Source: Bicyclus anynana (taxonomy: Eukaryota > Arthropoda > Insecta > Lepidoptera > Nymphalidae). Taken from it: a stretch of DNA of 64,000 nt. Every line of letters starts with the position of its first letter. Within the stretch, counting starts at the first letter, position 1. Position numbers and translations under genes: made by a program. The notes under the pieces are model-generated. The model did no database searches, was not told the origin of the DNA, and saw nothing but the letters and a program-made list of their open reading frames with translations. Positions 51,301 to 63,920 of this stretch are shown here, in pieces. Location of the stretch: positions 3,100,001 through 3,164,000 of the forward strand of contig NC_069087.1 in NCBI RefSeq assembly GCF_947172395.1. The letters run 5' to 3'.

Positions 51301-52560
51301 CGGTATTGCTCTAGTATTGTAACCGAACTTGCTCTTAGCTACCGAAAATGCTCGTGCCCTGACAGAGTGTGGATACCCTGACTGATCACACCGGTCAGGG
51401 TATCCATGCTGTACAAGCAAACATTTCACGGTCCCTTACTAATCACCGGTATGTCTGGATAGACCATAATTATTTGCTTATCTCAAATATATTTTTTTTT
51501 AAATAAACAATTTACATACTTAACACTTTGCTTTTTTTTCAATGTATCGTCTAAGTCAACGATACTTTATACTAGAGCGACATCACGCTTCACATCACAA
51601 TGTATTTTGAATTTACTTTTTTTTATTGACCCACGGTAGGTAATTCAACAAAATAATAGATAGGTATTACATATTATAGTATTACCTACGTAAGAACCAA
51701 AATATTAACAAAAAAAATGTTAATATTTCATCAACATTGGTGCAGTCTTTTGAAAATGTCATCAATCATCCTAAAATATTAATTCTTTGATAACATAAAA
51801 TATCTAATATAGGTAATACATCATTTTTGTACAAATCGAATAAAATTTTTGTATTGATCATTGAATAACAATTATTAAGCATTTTTATAGTGGCATTGAA
51901 AATTGTTATTAGAATTCTAAAGTTAATACAGATCGTCAAAAATCTTGATCCATAAAATTACAATCAATGATTATCTCTGGCCTTTAAGAATATCTTAAGT
52001 AAATCGGTACGTGTTATTTAATTATTTGGAATAATAAAACAAATATTCAATGACCTCAAATAAATGCGTACGTAAAATCAATGAAAATAAGGGTTCCGTT
52101 TTTGTACTACGTACGTTCGGAACCCTAAAAAGAGGGTATTTGGTTGTGTCAGGGTTGCAGTTTCAGTCTGGACGGAACTTATCAGGCATTCTCGAGATGT
52201 TTGCTGTACAATATTCAATAGTAGAATCGACAATGTTTTAGATATATAATTTTATGCAACTATAGGAGAAATTTGTCGACTTGACTTGGTAGGTAAGTAC
52301 TTACACTTTTAACAATTCTTTAAAATACATAAACAATACAGACCCAAAGTAATAGTATAGCCTGTGTAATAGGAAGAAAGCTGATTTTATCAATTATAAA
52401 TTTATATAATACGTACGTATAAATACTTATATAATGTATAAATACACCCACACGCTGAAAATTCGAACCCATGGCCGTGGATGCAGAAAGCAGGGACACT
52501 ATTTACTGCGCCACGCGGTCATCAATTATGATGGGAGGTCAACATAAGTAGGTATAGTAG
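48311..52560. other. Gene-free stretch
   Basis: No recognisable coding exon. Contents are AT-rich DNA, an inverted repeat (51370-51382 with 51394-51406) and a piece with paired AGGGTTCCG/CGGAACCCT at 52089-52124, a repeat signature also seen at about 3386 and 63841. Several 60-80 codon open frames have no recognisable character. Confidence 0.5.
51370..51406. repeat. Perfect 13-bp inverted repeat
   Basis: TGGATACCCTGAC at 51370-51382 and its exact complement at 51394-51406. Confidence 0.85.
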
Positions 52561-52571
52561 GTAATATCTTT

Positions 52572-52833
52572 ATCAACCCATATTCGTCTCACTGCTGATT
52601 CTCCTCAGAATAAGAGGGGTTAGGCCAATAGTCCACCACGTTGGCCCAATGCGGATTGGCAGACTTCACACACGCAGAGAATTAAGAAAATTCTCTGGTT
52701 TGAGACACGTCATATTTAATTTCATAAAAATGCACACAACTGAAAAGTTGGAGGTGCATGCCCCGAACCTGATTCGAACCCACACCCTCCGGAATCAGAG
52801 GTAGAGGTCATATCCACTGCGCTATCACGGCTC
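52572..52833 (-). mobile_element. SINE-A copy
   Basis: Minus-oriented, with a small internal deletion after CTCTGGT (the CAGGTTTCCTCACG block is gone). The head, with GATTCGAACCCACACC and TATCACGGCTC, is well kept. Confidence 0.88.
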
Positions 52834-53561
52834 GGTAGGTATTATACACCTATATATAATTATTTATTGAACAAATTAATAATTATACATAGGTGTATAA
52901 GTACTTTACTGAATTAAAATTTAGCAGAATACTCAATATAAGTACATGTAAGTATATACGAGTAGGTTCCTAAGTTGCGTAATAAATAACTTATTAAATT
53001 AGGTAGGTAACCCATTTTATATCAACGGACAACGGTTATTACATGACTAATATAGATTTTTAGACGAAACTTCTCAACGGACGGTATGAATTGATAGAAA
53101 TTTCGGTGGAGGAATTTATTGAAATGAGCATATTACATTATCTTTAATCAACGCTCGATATTGAGGTTGTATCAAGGCGAACTGGTTTTTTTGTATGGAC
53201 TTGGAAACCAGATAACGTGACGAGACCAAGTCACGTAGGTGCACGGCCCCCTATGCCATATATTATCTTTATCTTATAAAGTTTGCATTTAAAAGTAATA
53301 AAATAATATACCAATATCTTTCGTTCTGAGCTCATTTTGGACATAAAAATGGTGTAACCCACTGAAATGTACCTACTTATGTATCTATTTGTACCGCGTT
53401 AAATTTTTAATTTTCCACCCAAATAAACTGACTATACACAGGAGATTTTGAAAACTGGGCTCTTTCTGAACCCTGTAGATAAGAGTTGTTTGCAGTCGGA
53501 ATGAAAGTGTGAACCACCAGTTTCGATTTGCTCTACGATAACGTTTTTTTATAACTCTACT

Positions 53562-53750
53562 AGCTGACGCCGCGCGGTTCACCCGTGTGGTTCCCGTTCC
53601 CGTAGAAATACGGGGATATAATATAGCCTATAGCCTTCCTCGATAAATGGGCTATCTGACACTGAAAGAATTTTTCAATTGGACCAGTAGTTCCTGAGAT
53701 ATAGCGCGTTCAATCAAACAAACTCTTCAGCTTTATAATATTAGTACCTA
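53562..53750. repeat. Dispersed repeat B, copy 2
   Basis: CTGACGCCGCGCGGTTCACC to CTTCAGCTTTATAATATTAG; same unit as 23509-23680. Confidence 0.78.
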
Positions 53751-54049
53751 TAGATATAGTTTGCGTTTCGAATTCGTCTCTATGTCTCTTCATCTATATA
53801 ATCACGTTAGAGAGCGAAGAATTAAGATTCTGTCGATTTATAAAACTCTGAACTTTGAACGCGTAGGAGTTTATTACTGAAAATCAAACTTCTATAGCTT
53901 AATTAATCCCGCCAATGCAAATACAACGTGGTTTAAAAATCTTAATTTTTAAAGAATGGATTTTTATGGAGAAAAATGGCCGAGTAAATAAGAAATATTT
54001 ACATACCCAGTACCTACCTAAGTACTTATTATTAGTTAGTTATTTATTA

Positions 54050-54287
54050 CCAGTGGTATAAATAGGGCGGTGCCACCGGTGCCTAGGCACAGAGCGTAGA
54101 CTCGCGGGAGCGCAAGAATAGACAGAATTAAGCATCAGAATGGGCAACGCATTTGTAGTAGTGAACCTGCGTTTGAGTTTTAGTGAGTGAGACACAGTGG
54201 GTGGTATGATAGGCAAAGGGTCTACTTAAATAGGGCGCAGTTATAGAAGCTCGCACAGGGCGCGTAAAAGGCTATTTACGGCACTGG
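54050..54287. mobile_element. MITE with 6-bp target-site duplication
   Basis: 238 bp bounded by inverted termini CCAGTGGTATAAATAG and CTATTTACGGCACTGG, flanked by a perfect TTATTA direct repeat (54044-54049 and 54288-54293). GC-rich core. The family is not certain; the duplication length does not fit Tc1/mariner. Confidence 0.78.
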
Positions 54288-54293
54288 TTATTA

Positions 54294-56585
54294 CTATCTA
54301 CTAAAAGTATATTAAGTTAAGTCGTAACATCACTTGACACATTCCTACTTTAGCAGAAGCTTTCACACAAGCTAAAGCTTAATCCAATACTTATTTATAG
54401 CCAATACATCAGAATATACCTGTACCTACTTATCTAAAATTCTAAACTTAGCAGAAGGTACCTGTATCTACTGGGTCATACACCTGCTTAACTAATTAAG
54501 AGCGGCGTGTATACGAAGCCTTATGAATCCTAGATACGTCACTCAAATTGTAACCACTAAGTACTTACTACCACACTTGCTATTGTGTTTCTGGGCTTTT
54601 TATAACAATATTTGACAGCACACAGCAGCAACTGATGACCGTTTAAACCTCAAGAGCTCCATGTTTAAAGTAACCGAACTGAACATAGAGATGTCATTGG
54701 AAAAGAAAGGGATTCAATTGTCATAGATTTTCTGTATTTAGTTATAAACAAAATATTCACAGCAAAAAATGAAAAATAATCCTTCGGCTACTTATGATAT
54801 TTATACCTAACATAGCAGCACTTCGTAGGACATAGGTACAAAGAGAACGATCATCTGTCGTCGATGTCAAAGTCGATTCAGGTGGACTCAGATTCTTTTC
54901 ATTATGTCAGCCAAGATCTTTATTATGTGAATGAGTTGCCTGCCGTTAGCGCTGCAAACTCATGAACTTATTGGATGGTCAGTGGCTGACATTAGTTATC
55001 TCATTTTTACTGCGGTTAATAATACCTACTAGTAGGTAACTATCGTCTTGGTTCGATTCGTAGAAAGAAAGTACAATTGAACATTTCAAAACCCAACTTT
55101 AATATAATAAACTCCTGCAACAAGGCAGTCACTTAATGCACTATAAAACACATTTACCTAACTAAAAGTCTTGCCCTTATTTCGTCTGTCTTCTTATCAA
55201 GTTACCTGTTTAACATTGACAAACATACGCTGCATTTGAACATGTACCTAGTTACTACTTAGGTATTTAGTGAATTAAGGTGAAACGCTTGTTTCTTTTA
55301 TCATTGTCAGACTATTTTAATGGCCCACTACTGGACAAGGAAAGGGCATCCCCTCCTCTCTCATCTCTCAGGAACTCACACCATGCTGCTCTAAAGCGTG
55401 TAGGGGGTCAAGCTTTGTAATGATCGTTATTAGACGTTAATGACAAGAACCGGTCCTTATTGATAAGGACCGGTCCTAATCATCATCATCCTTCTAATAG
55501 TGATGCTTGCTGTCGCCTAAGCGTGCTCTCGAAATGTTAAGAAATAAACTAAACAAGTTATAAGAGTAGCATCAACTTCCTAACTCCAGGCTTCATTGGA
55601 AAAAAGAAAATCTCAATGGACTTATACATAGAACCTTGTGATCTTAAAGCACATAGTAACCATTGAACTTGCGGTAGTCTTTGCTTCTTTAGCGAGTCCA
55701 TATTTATGCATAGAAAGAGGATTATTCAGAGATTGTCAAGCTTCTCGTATCTCGTAAAGAGTACGTTAATAAATAATTAACAATAACGATAGTATATATT
55801 ATATTAGGTAGGTATAATATAATAATATGTGACTCCACTCTGTACCTAATGATCGACTGATCGATGACTCGTACTTAGCTAGATGTAGTTATCATAGGTT
55901 TCTATTTTAAAGTAATAGTATACCTACTACACGAAATATTAATTTCACCTTAACAGTTTGTTTGTATTCATATAAGTTTGTGCAGAATAAGGTGTAACCT
56001 GACTAACGATTTTTAGTTTTATAACTTTACTTTGGCAATGACTGTTACTGGCGCGCAATGGGTTCTAACATCATTGGTTCTAAACCATAGGGCATAAAGT
56101 CAAAATCTAAATATACGATAACATAAAATCGAAGCCAAAGGTACATAAGGTACAAAAGGTATATATGTATGTCTTTGCTATAGACTTAAAGGAGCTTATT
56201 TTTGAATCAAATAAACAGATTTATATAAGTAGCTTTTCTTTTCTGTGAAGTATGAAAGATCATACGAGTAGATATTATATATATGTATAGGTTTTGTTTC
56301 ATTAAGATAGATTTCTCCTATAGAAAAGTTGCTTTCCATGCTTGAAGTATTTATTAACTTTGTGTTGTTCTTGTTGTTGTGGTCTAGGTTTGTCCAAGTG
56401 GACGTGGTCGTGAGCGTCGTCTAATGAAATATAATTAAACTAATCGATCATTAAAAATATTCAAGATATGTCGAACAAGCTTCAGGTTTCATTATAATTT
56501 ATAGGGACCCTATTCGCATCAACGTCGCGACTTTCATATAATTATTTAATAGCCTACGACTTTTTGTCGCACGTCTCGTCGTCTA
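54294..56585. other. Gene-free stretch
   Basis: No coding exon was recognised. There is a perfect 12-bp inverted repeat (ACCGGTCCTTAT, 55449-55460 with 55463-55474) and a LINE-like scrap at about 55315-55415. The rest is AT-rich and unclassified. Confidence 0.45.
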
Positions 56586-56589
56586 TGTG

Positions 56590-56821
56590 AACTTTCATAC
56601 GGAGATTTTAACGAAGCGCGACCGCGTGGCCGCAGCGCAGTCCCTTTCGTATCGTCTGGTAATACGCATTGCCTCGCGCGCCGTCCCATCCTGTCGTTGA
56701 AACAGTCGCGCGTGCTTCAAAAAACTTTCAAATTCCAAATATCGTGAACATGTTTAGTTCTAAATCGTTAGTTTAATTATTAAGTGTTTAGACTGAATTA
56801 TTGTGTTTTTACATTAGCAAA
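56590..56821 (+). promoter_or_regulatory. Promoter and 5' UTR region of the 56.8-kb gene
   Basis: A locally GC-rich patch (GCGCGACCGCGTGGCCGCAG, CTCGCGCGCCGTCC) just upstream of the ATG at 56822, in otherwise AT-rich DNA. The base composition and position fit a promoter, but no TATA box was seen and the transcription start is not fixed. Confidence 0.4.
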
Positions 56822-56905
56822 ATGACTGCCGGATCCGAAGAACACGAACCTCTAATATCTTCATCGGTGGATAATCAACGTGTTACTTACAACAACTCGC
56901 CAAAT
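56822..56905 (+). CDS. First coding exon of an unidentified, probably lysosomal, membrane protein
   Basis: ATG at 56822 opens MTAGSEEHEPLISSSVDNQR and eight further residues, ending at a GTACGT donor after codon 28. The segment EHEPLI fits the acidic di-leucine motif [DE]xxxL[LI], which directs transporters and channels to lysosomes or late endosomes when placed in a cytosolic N-terminus. The reading frame would stop five codons past the donor, so it makes sense only as a first exon. No continuing exon was recognised in the remaining 7 kb; the gene probably has a very long first intron. The product is not identified. Confidence 0.55.
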
Positions 56906-58390
56906 GTACGTATCAAATAATATAATTTTTCTATACATATTAAAAAGATACGCGCGAAAAAACTTCTTGCAGTAGGATAAAAAAGGATTTACATAAGTAC
57001 ATACATAATATACCTTAAAATAGCACAAAGGTTTATAGGCTAGACTAAAATCGAAAGATTCTAGTTCTACTCTCAATCATTAGAATATTTGTTTACCTAC
57101 TACGAAACTTAGTTCAAAAAATGACGTGTTAAAAACATGTCTAAATTATTATAAAATTAAAAGAAAATGTAGGTAGCTTCGTAATCTTTGTCAATTTCGA
57201 CAAGCACGTTACGTTTGAATTTCGCAGCCTGGGAAACATTTAAAGAATTTAGGACTCTAGTATCTACCTATATTTTCTATTCACATCCGTGATCAGTTTT
57301 ATAGCCCTGCTGGTCTTGCTATAAGTAAATAGGTAGGTATATTATTTTATACATGTAGATATATGATTTTTTCCGAAAAAGATATTTTGATTAATTTTAA
57401 ACCAAGTCCATTTTCTGGATTCAGTTTCTTTAGGACTCTCACTAAAATTATGATATCTACATTAAAATATATCTAATAGGTTTTAAAATATTTCGTAAAA
57501 AACTATTTTTACTTATATTTATTTATAGCTATTTACAGCTACCAAAATAACCTACCCAGATATTAAAATACTTATTTTAATTTTAAAAGACTTTTAATCC
57601 GAAATATCTTTACTTTATATTACGAAACGATCTCTACAATATCTCTACATGAGACCTACAATTGGAACCGGTTGAAATATTCGTCCCATGGAGACAGTAG
57701 GTAGGTTTTTATTTATGGTTCTCATGTTATATAATATAAATACAAAATATATGCCACGGATCAACACCGAGAACTCGTGAGTTCGATCCCCGTCCGTTGG
57801 AGTATCATACTACAAAGAATTGGACCAAACCGCTCAGTAATCGTCCTTGAGAAAACTGTTGGTTACGTCCCTTAACTGTACAGATCAAGGAATTCACTGT
57901 AAATAAACGGATATAGGATTTCTTTTTAATTTCTCTATAATCTATAGCGACCCGGGGTTGAGATGTTAGCTAATTGCTAATAAATATAGTTTTTGTAAAA
58001 TAAATAGGCAACAAATACGTGTAATCTTCGTCTATTTGCTTATTCCTTAGAAATAGTATATTTTCTTTAAGCGTACTTATTATATTTTTTTTAACTTAAA
58101 TCTGAAAAATGCTACAAGACACATAGAGGTATATTAGTATTTGTTTAACCCTAGGTGTAACATCTAATATCTTAGAGTCGGGGTTAAGTAGGTACCCGGC
58201 AATGATGTAAGATAAAAAAAAGGTAGAATATGGTATACCACATTCGATGTTTACAAGTGGCACACATAAATTATTTCAGCTGCGTTGTCAACGGCGCGAT
58301 GACAGTGTATCGACTGAGTTCATGTTTGCTAAGTAGCATATTAACGTGTCACTTGCGGCCCGCGTATAACCTATCTTCCTCTTATCTCTT
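56906..58390. other. Probable first intron of the 56.8-kb gene, part 1
   Basis: AT-rich, with no exon seen. A tRNA-like B-box scrap (GAGTTCGATCCCC, about 57779) suggests a decayed SINE. Confidence 0.4.
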
Positions 58391-58394
58391 CTAA

Positions 58395-58643
58395 TCTCTC
58401 TCAGAATGAGATGGGTTAGGCCAATAGTCCACCACGCTGCCCAATGCGGATTGGCAGACTTCGCACACGTAGAGAATTAAGAAAATTGTCAGGTGTGCAG
58501 GTTTCCTCACGATGTGTTTCCTTTACCGTCTGAGTACGTAATATTAACTTCTTAAAATGCACTTAACTGAAAAGTTGGCGGTGCATTGAACCTACGCCCT
58601 CCGAATCGAAGGCATAGTCATAGCCACTGGGCTATACGGCACG
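58395..58643 (-). mobile_element. SINE-A copy
   Basis: Minus-oriented, starting within the CTCAGAATGAGA block, with a diverged head (deletion before TTGAACCTACGCCC). The CAGGTTTCCTCACGATG block is present. Confidence 0.82.
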
Positions 58644-59640
58644 ATGTGTATAAGCCTGAGAAAAAATAAATTTATACAGAAACAGCCTTACTTCACGTCA
58701 TTTGATTTACATTTGGCTCAGCGTATAGGTACATTGATTTATATATCAGATACAAGCTCTTGGAAAATAGATATGCCTATTAACTTTGTATATTAAGTAG
58801 GTAGATATGTCTAGGTGTGATAATATCATTCCATTTCCGTAGTTATTATCTTAATGTATTCACACTGGACTGAGGCGGAGGTTCTACCCCTTTTTAGGGT
58901 TCTGCTAGCTAACTGGCAAAACTAAAACGTACCATAGTTTGCCTTGTCAGTTTTTCCAGCAGTTTGCTAAAACTCTTATTTATTTACGTACACTAACAAC
59001 ATACGTAAAGAGACATACATAGACAATAAATACATAAACATAGACAATGCTTATAAATAGCATTCACTTAAGTATAAGTACATACATCTATGACAAGAGC
59101 ACACGAATGGAGTTTACTCTTTCAGATCGACTGTCTAAATAGGTGTATGTTGTAATAAATGTTGCCCCGCAGCATACACTATGTACGCCTAAAAAGTGAA
59201 AGGTGCGCAATCGAGGAGCAGCAGGATGTAGCGTGCGCGCCTGTTGCTACTCATAGGTTGTACACAAAAACATAACAACATAACGCTGTCACTTGTTCAT
59301 CGAATTTTACTGCCCATATTTGTTTCATACCGGGGGCTTTAAATGAAAAATCTATTCTTAAGGAGTACGAATAAACTCCAAAAACGTGTAAACAGTCGAA
59401 TACTCTCGTATTTGGTACTAGTAAGCTGTTTGTTCTGCTTTCCGAATCGATGGTAGAGTCACTACTGTCTGACAAACTTCACGTTTAAAAGTCCTTGTAT
59501 AAAAACCTATTTGTAATGGAATGGCTTTGTTGACAATATCTTGATAACTTTCATTGCTTACCAATTCAACGATCCACTAGTTATGTATAAACGAGCTAAT
59601 TACATAATCTATATCTATATACTTACATAAAATAAAGTTG
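58644..59640. other. Intron stretch with one dispersed repeat
   Basis: No exon seen. 59160-59390 is a copy of the repeat at 19416-19615 (AACGCTGTCACTTGTTCATCG and AAATCTATTCTTAAGGA blocks). Confidence 0.45.
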
Positions 59641-59745
59641 TGTTATACTATTTATAACTCAAGAACTGCTGGACCGATTTGGTTGAAAATTACTTAGGGT
59701 AGGTTTCACGCGAACGAAGTCGCGGGCGTCCGCTTGTAGGAGATA
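59640..59745. repeat. Dispersed repeat fragment (GCGGGCGTCCGCTTGTAG end)
   Basis: CTGGACCGATTTGGTTGAAA and ACGAAGTCGCGGGCGTCCGC match the family at 4930-4980 and 9783-9962. Confidence 0.6.
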
Positions 59746-60029
59746 TAGGTATTTCATTGATTTCATATTATTAATACCAGGAGATATTGAATGTCTATTT
59801 CTAGCGATCCATTACATGACACGGTTTTCAATGAAGTCAGCACCGCAGACTGTAAACGTAAGACAGATTTGTAATAAACTGTCTTGTCAGAACCAGAAGT
59901 GGTTGTTCAATTCGTTAATGACATGGATTTTCATCTAATTTAATGAATAATTAGTCTACGGCTGCGATCTCAGGGTACGTTTTGCCGGAAGGGTGGTAAC
60001 TAGGCTCGGCCGAAAACTACCAGATCCAT

Positions 60030-60800
60030 TGGCGCATCTAGGATTATTTCCTAGGGTGGGCCCAGGCCCACCTTAAGGCGCCAGCCCCTGACATACCGAT
60101 TCGACACTCATTATAGAAATTTCGTTTACAATGTTTGTGGACGCAGGCCTCTGAAACGGGTCGACTGATTTTATTGATTTTACTTTGTATATTTTGTATT
60201 TTGGCGTCCATCATAGAATTTTAAATCGGTAGGCCAGATTGGGGATGATGACTAGGTTTGAATAAATTGATTTTTATGATACATTCGGGTAAATAAGGTC
60301 AATGTTAACTAATATATACAAAAAAAAAGCAAAGAATGTTTGGATATTTGCAAAATAAATAAGATTATAAAATTTCAAATCTATCAATTTTGTTTATCGT
60401 AATTGGATAAAAATTCATACAGTTTTAGCTTCCTTACATTAAATGTGACATTTTTCAATAACTTAACTATAAACATAAATGCACAAATAACAAAGATATT
60501 AGTGATTTTGTTTGAACGCCCATACAAATCTTACGATCAGCGAGCCAACGACGTCACTAGTTCGTGCCATTTTGTATGGAGCGTTTTTCAGGGATCCACG
60601 GCAGCGCCGCAAATATGACTCTTTAAATCCCTGTAGCTCCGAAAGTAATGATCGCAGATATCCTGTTACTTTTAGAAAATTTCTTTACTATTAGCATACT
60701 CATAATTTATATTACAATTTAAAAAACTGTCATCATCCCTATTCTAGAGTGGGCACAGGACCATTCTAGGGTGGGCCCGGCCCACCCGGCCCACCCTCTA
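60030..60800. mobile_element. Composite element: outer GGGTGGGCCC element split by MITE-D
   Basis: The outer element begins near CCTAGGGTGGGCCCAGGCCC (60051) and ends near GGGCCCGGCCCACCCGGCCC (about 60773). MITE-D copy 3 sits in the middle and accounts for two thirds of the length. The outer element is unclassified, but GC-rich GGGTGGGCCC ends of this kind occur in some hAT-like elements. Confidence 0.5.
60241..60740 (+). mobile_element. MITE-D copy 3 (complete)
   Basis: 500 bp from GGGGATGATGACT to GTCATCATCCCT, with short terminal inverted repeats (GGGATGATGAC). Collinear with copies 1 and 2 through ACAGTTTTAGCTTCCTTACA, GGCAGCGCCGCAAAT and CTCCGAAAGTAATGATCGC. No coding capacity. Confidence 0.88.
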
Positions 60801-61233
60801 TATATGCCTATGACCAGCTCACACCTTAGACAATATGGAAGACATTATAAAATCCTAAGTTGGCCCGAGCTGGACATTAAACCCAAAGCTACTCGTTGAA
60901 AATTTTAAAACTTTAGCAGCACTAATCTAAAAACATGAGACCTAAAGTTTGTCATTTACCTACGTTGTATTCTTAGATACCAAATAGTAAAATACACTGC
61001 TCGTTCGTTCAATGTACGATCAACATAGTTTATAACATAATTATATATGTAGGACTGTAGGTAGCTACTTCAACACATTAGCATATAATAAAGCTGTCAA
61101 GTTGACGAGACAGATAATAATAGCATAAACTATTCTTGGAATAATTACAATTAATACAATATTTGTTTATAATTATTACAAGTTACTAAGCATTCAGTTA
61201 CTTTGTTTTGTGTCTAATACCTACCTATTCATC

Positions 61234-61445
61234 ATTAACAACCCATACTCGGCTAATTGTTGGGCATGGGTCTCCTTCTCAGAGAGGGGTTAGGCTAGGC
61301 TAATTGTCCACCACGCTGGCCCAATGCAAATAAAAGACTTCACATACGTAGAGAGTTAAGAAAATTCTCAGGTATGCAGGTTGCTCACGATTTTTTCCTT
61401 CAACTCAATAATATCACGTGTTTAAAGACACGTGGTATTTATTTT
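61234..61445 (-). mobile_element. SINE-A fragment
   Basis: Minus-oriented and diverged: ACCCATACTCGGCTAATTG end, GGTTAGGCTAGGC and the CAGGTATGCAGGTTGCTCACG block; the tRNA head is missing. Confidence 0.78.
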
Positions 61446-61485
61446 TTGTACGTTTAATAGAAAATTACAAATTCATTATCATCAT

Positions 61486-61627
61486 TATCAACCCATATTC
61501 GGCTCACTGCTGAGCTCAAGTCTCCTCTCAGAATGAGAGGGGTTAGGCCAATAGTTTCGGACCGGATTCGAACCCACACCCTCCGGAATCGGAGGCAGAC
61601 GTCATATCCACTGGGCTATCACGGTTC
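61486..61627 (-). mobile_element. SINE-A copy, internally deleted
   Basis: Minus-oriented; CCCATATTCGGCTCACTG to GGCCAATAG is joined directly to the head (CGGACCGGATTCGAACCCAC to TATCACGG), with about 150 bases of body missing between. Confidence 0.85.
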
Positions 61628-63090
61628 TCAATAATAATTACAAATTATTTAGATACAATATTATTATAGACCTATTATTTTATTTTGCTATTATCCTCGA
61701 AAAGCCGAAATATCTAAGCGACAACGTCACCCAGATCCGACGAAACGGAAGAACATTATAATATTTTAAGCTATATCCTTAATATGATCAAGTTAAATAG
61801 TATTATGGGGCGTGTTAAAAGCTTTGGCACTCCTTGAGATCTGATAGCTTTTTTACATGAAACTGTTTTGGTGTTATCTTCGTAGAGTAGGTACTTCAAA
61901 CGTTTTAGAGGTAGACGTAGACCTTGAGAGAAAAATTGACACTCGAGTTAATCTTATAACTAATCTTATTGTACCATCATTACTACGTTTTTCGTGATAA
62001 GTGATAACTTCGAGCTTTTTTACAAGGTCAGGGTCAAATTCAAGAATTATCAAGTCCTACCAAACAAAAAGTACGTCTGTGATCTTGTTGTTGTCCTTGA
62101 TACCTAATTCATGTATACATAATCTTCATGTGGATTTTCATTCTAAAAATTTAATCGAAAAGTTATTTTTGCAGCGCATGCATTGCTGCACGAAATGTCA
62201 AGGTTAACATAGATAAAATCTTAATAGATAATCAGTTATTAATCCAACAAGATTTTGATTGAGTAAAATATAAGTTCCATCTTGAATCAAGACCGTGAAG
62301 CGAGGCCAAATATTTGATTTCCATCGCACAAGTCAGTGGCCCACGTATACGTAGAAAAAACTTAAAAACTAGTTCTATTTAATGATCTGGTTGCACAAGT
62401 TTAGACACAAGTCGTATTCTTTATCTATTCTACTTAATGAGCTATTCATAATTACATTTTGACATTTTTTATCGTAAGAATCGTACTCAGCTGCGACTAT
62501 TGTCACTGTTTGTTAGATTTTTAAAAAATGTAAATAATCACCTACTATTTCAATGGTCTAGAGGTTATGTTGAAATATCATGAGGTAATTAGTAAGTTTG
62601 AGTCATAAATCCTGTTCCATGCTTCGAGCTATTGAGTATTTCCTACTTCCCAGAAATGTTTAATAACAGAAGAGCTATTATAAAACAATGATTTGTATAA
62701 TTCGCAAGTGCTAGTGCGGGACTAGCACTAAGACACTAAGACTCTCTTTTTGTAGTTGAGCTAGTGATTATTTCGAAACTCGAACTAGGACTTGTACAAA
62801 TCATCGTTACAAAAAAGCCGCCCAGAGTTGGGAAGACAATGGTATTCAAATTTAGAAGCCTCCAAAAATTATAAAGGTTTTATAAACCTTTATAATTTAT
62901 TATAAACCTCTAACGAAGGTTTGACTCGAAACTAAGTGTCCGACACCTGCGGACATGGTTTTTCAGGATATCCCACAGAAAATATTTAAAAAATACGTTT
63001 TATACTTAGATGGTTGGGAGTCTGGAACTCTGGAGCCTTTTAACCAGCTACTTCTTATAACCAACGTAGTCAAACTCTCTTGGACATGTA
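61628..63090. other. Intron stretch, no exon seen
   Basis: AT-rich. It contains a 15-bp perfect inverted repeat (AAATTATAAAGGTTT and its complement, about 62867-62899). No recognisable gene or element otherwise. Confidence 0.45.
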
Positions 63091-63099
63091 TTAAGCGAT

Positions 63100-63290
63100 A
63101 GCTGACGCCGCGCGGTTTTACCCGCGTAGTTCCCGTTCCCGTAGGAATACAGGGATAATATATAGCCTATAGCCTTCCTCGATAAATGAGCTATCTAACA
63201 CAGAAAGAATTTTTCAAATCGGACCAGTAATTTCTGAGATTAGCGCGTTCTATCAAACAAACAAACTCTTCAGCTTTATAATATTAGATT
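63100..63290. repeat. Dispersed repeat B, copy 3
   Basis: CTGACGCCGCGCGGTTTTAC to CTTCAGCTTTATAATATTAG. It is the best preserved of the three copies. Confidence 0.8.
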
Positions 63291-63384
63291 TGGTACGTCA
63301 TTTAATATTCGCCCTGCAAATATATAAAAATACCATACCACCTATGGTTCTCTTTTTCCTCAAATCTAAGATCTTAGAGCTCAG

Positions 63385-63445
63385 AGTGAATAGGCATCTT
63401 CTGGGTTAGTGCGTTCCACCATACGCTGCATCATTGCTAACTTAA
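63385..63445 (+). mobile_element. Non-LTR-like repeat fragment
   Basis: CAGAGTGAATAGGCATCTTC and GCATCATTGCTAAC match 11340-11500 and 17390-17510. Confidence 0.45.
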
Positions 63446-63837
63446 ACTCAGATAGAACAAAATATTGTTCTTGTTTCGTTTTTCTTGGCGTTCTAGGTAC
63501 TACTGATAAGTCCACTATCGGCACTAATTTGGTAGATTAGTCGGATCCAATTTGGCACAATCGTTTATTTCCTGCTATTAAATGTCTCATGGATTCTTTC
63601 CCAAAAGAAGCAATAAACCTATGATTGTGTTTGTAGTTCCTACCTAATTCTTATAGAGCACTTTATTCTCAAAATGAGCATATTCTTATTCTCAACCATT
63701 TACCCAAAAATATCTCCGAAAAAAAGCACTTTCGGATATCCGGATTCGAGTATTAGATGTACAACTTTTTTAAACTTTTTAAGGTTATTCACTTGTACCG
63801 AATCGTAAATCTATGGTTATTCATATTATTTTGTGAT

Positions 63838-63920
63838 TTTTAGGGTTCTGTAGTCCACAAGGAACCCTTAAAGTTTCACCATGTCCGTTTGTCCGTCCGT
63901 CCATCCGTCCATCTGTCCAA
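63838..63920 (+). repeat. AGGGTTCYG-type dispersed repeat end
   Basis: TTTTTAGGGTTCTGTAGTCC followed by AAGGAACCCTTAAAGTTTCA and a (GTCCGTCC)-rich run; this is a common signature at the ends of small DNA elements in insects. The element may continue past the window edge. Confidence 0.5.

Noticed and set aside
50025..51429. Several 76-81-codon open frames downstream of p110
   Set aside because: No family resemblance, no splice or promoter context; expected by chance at this length.
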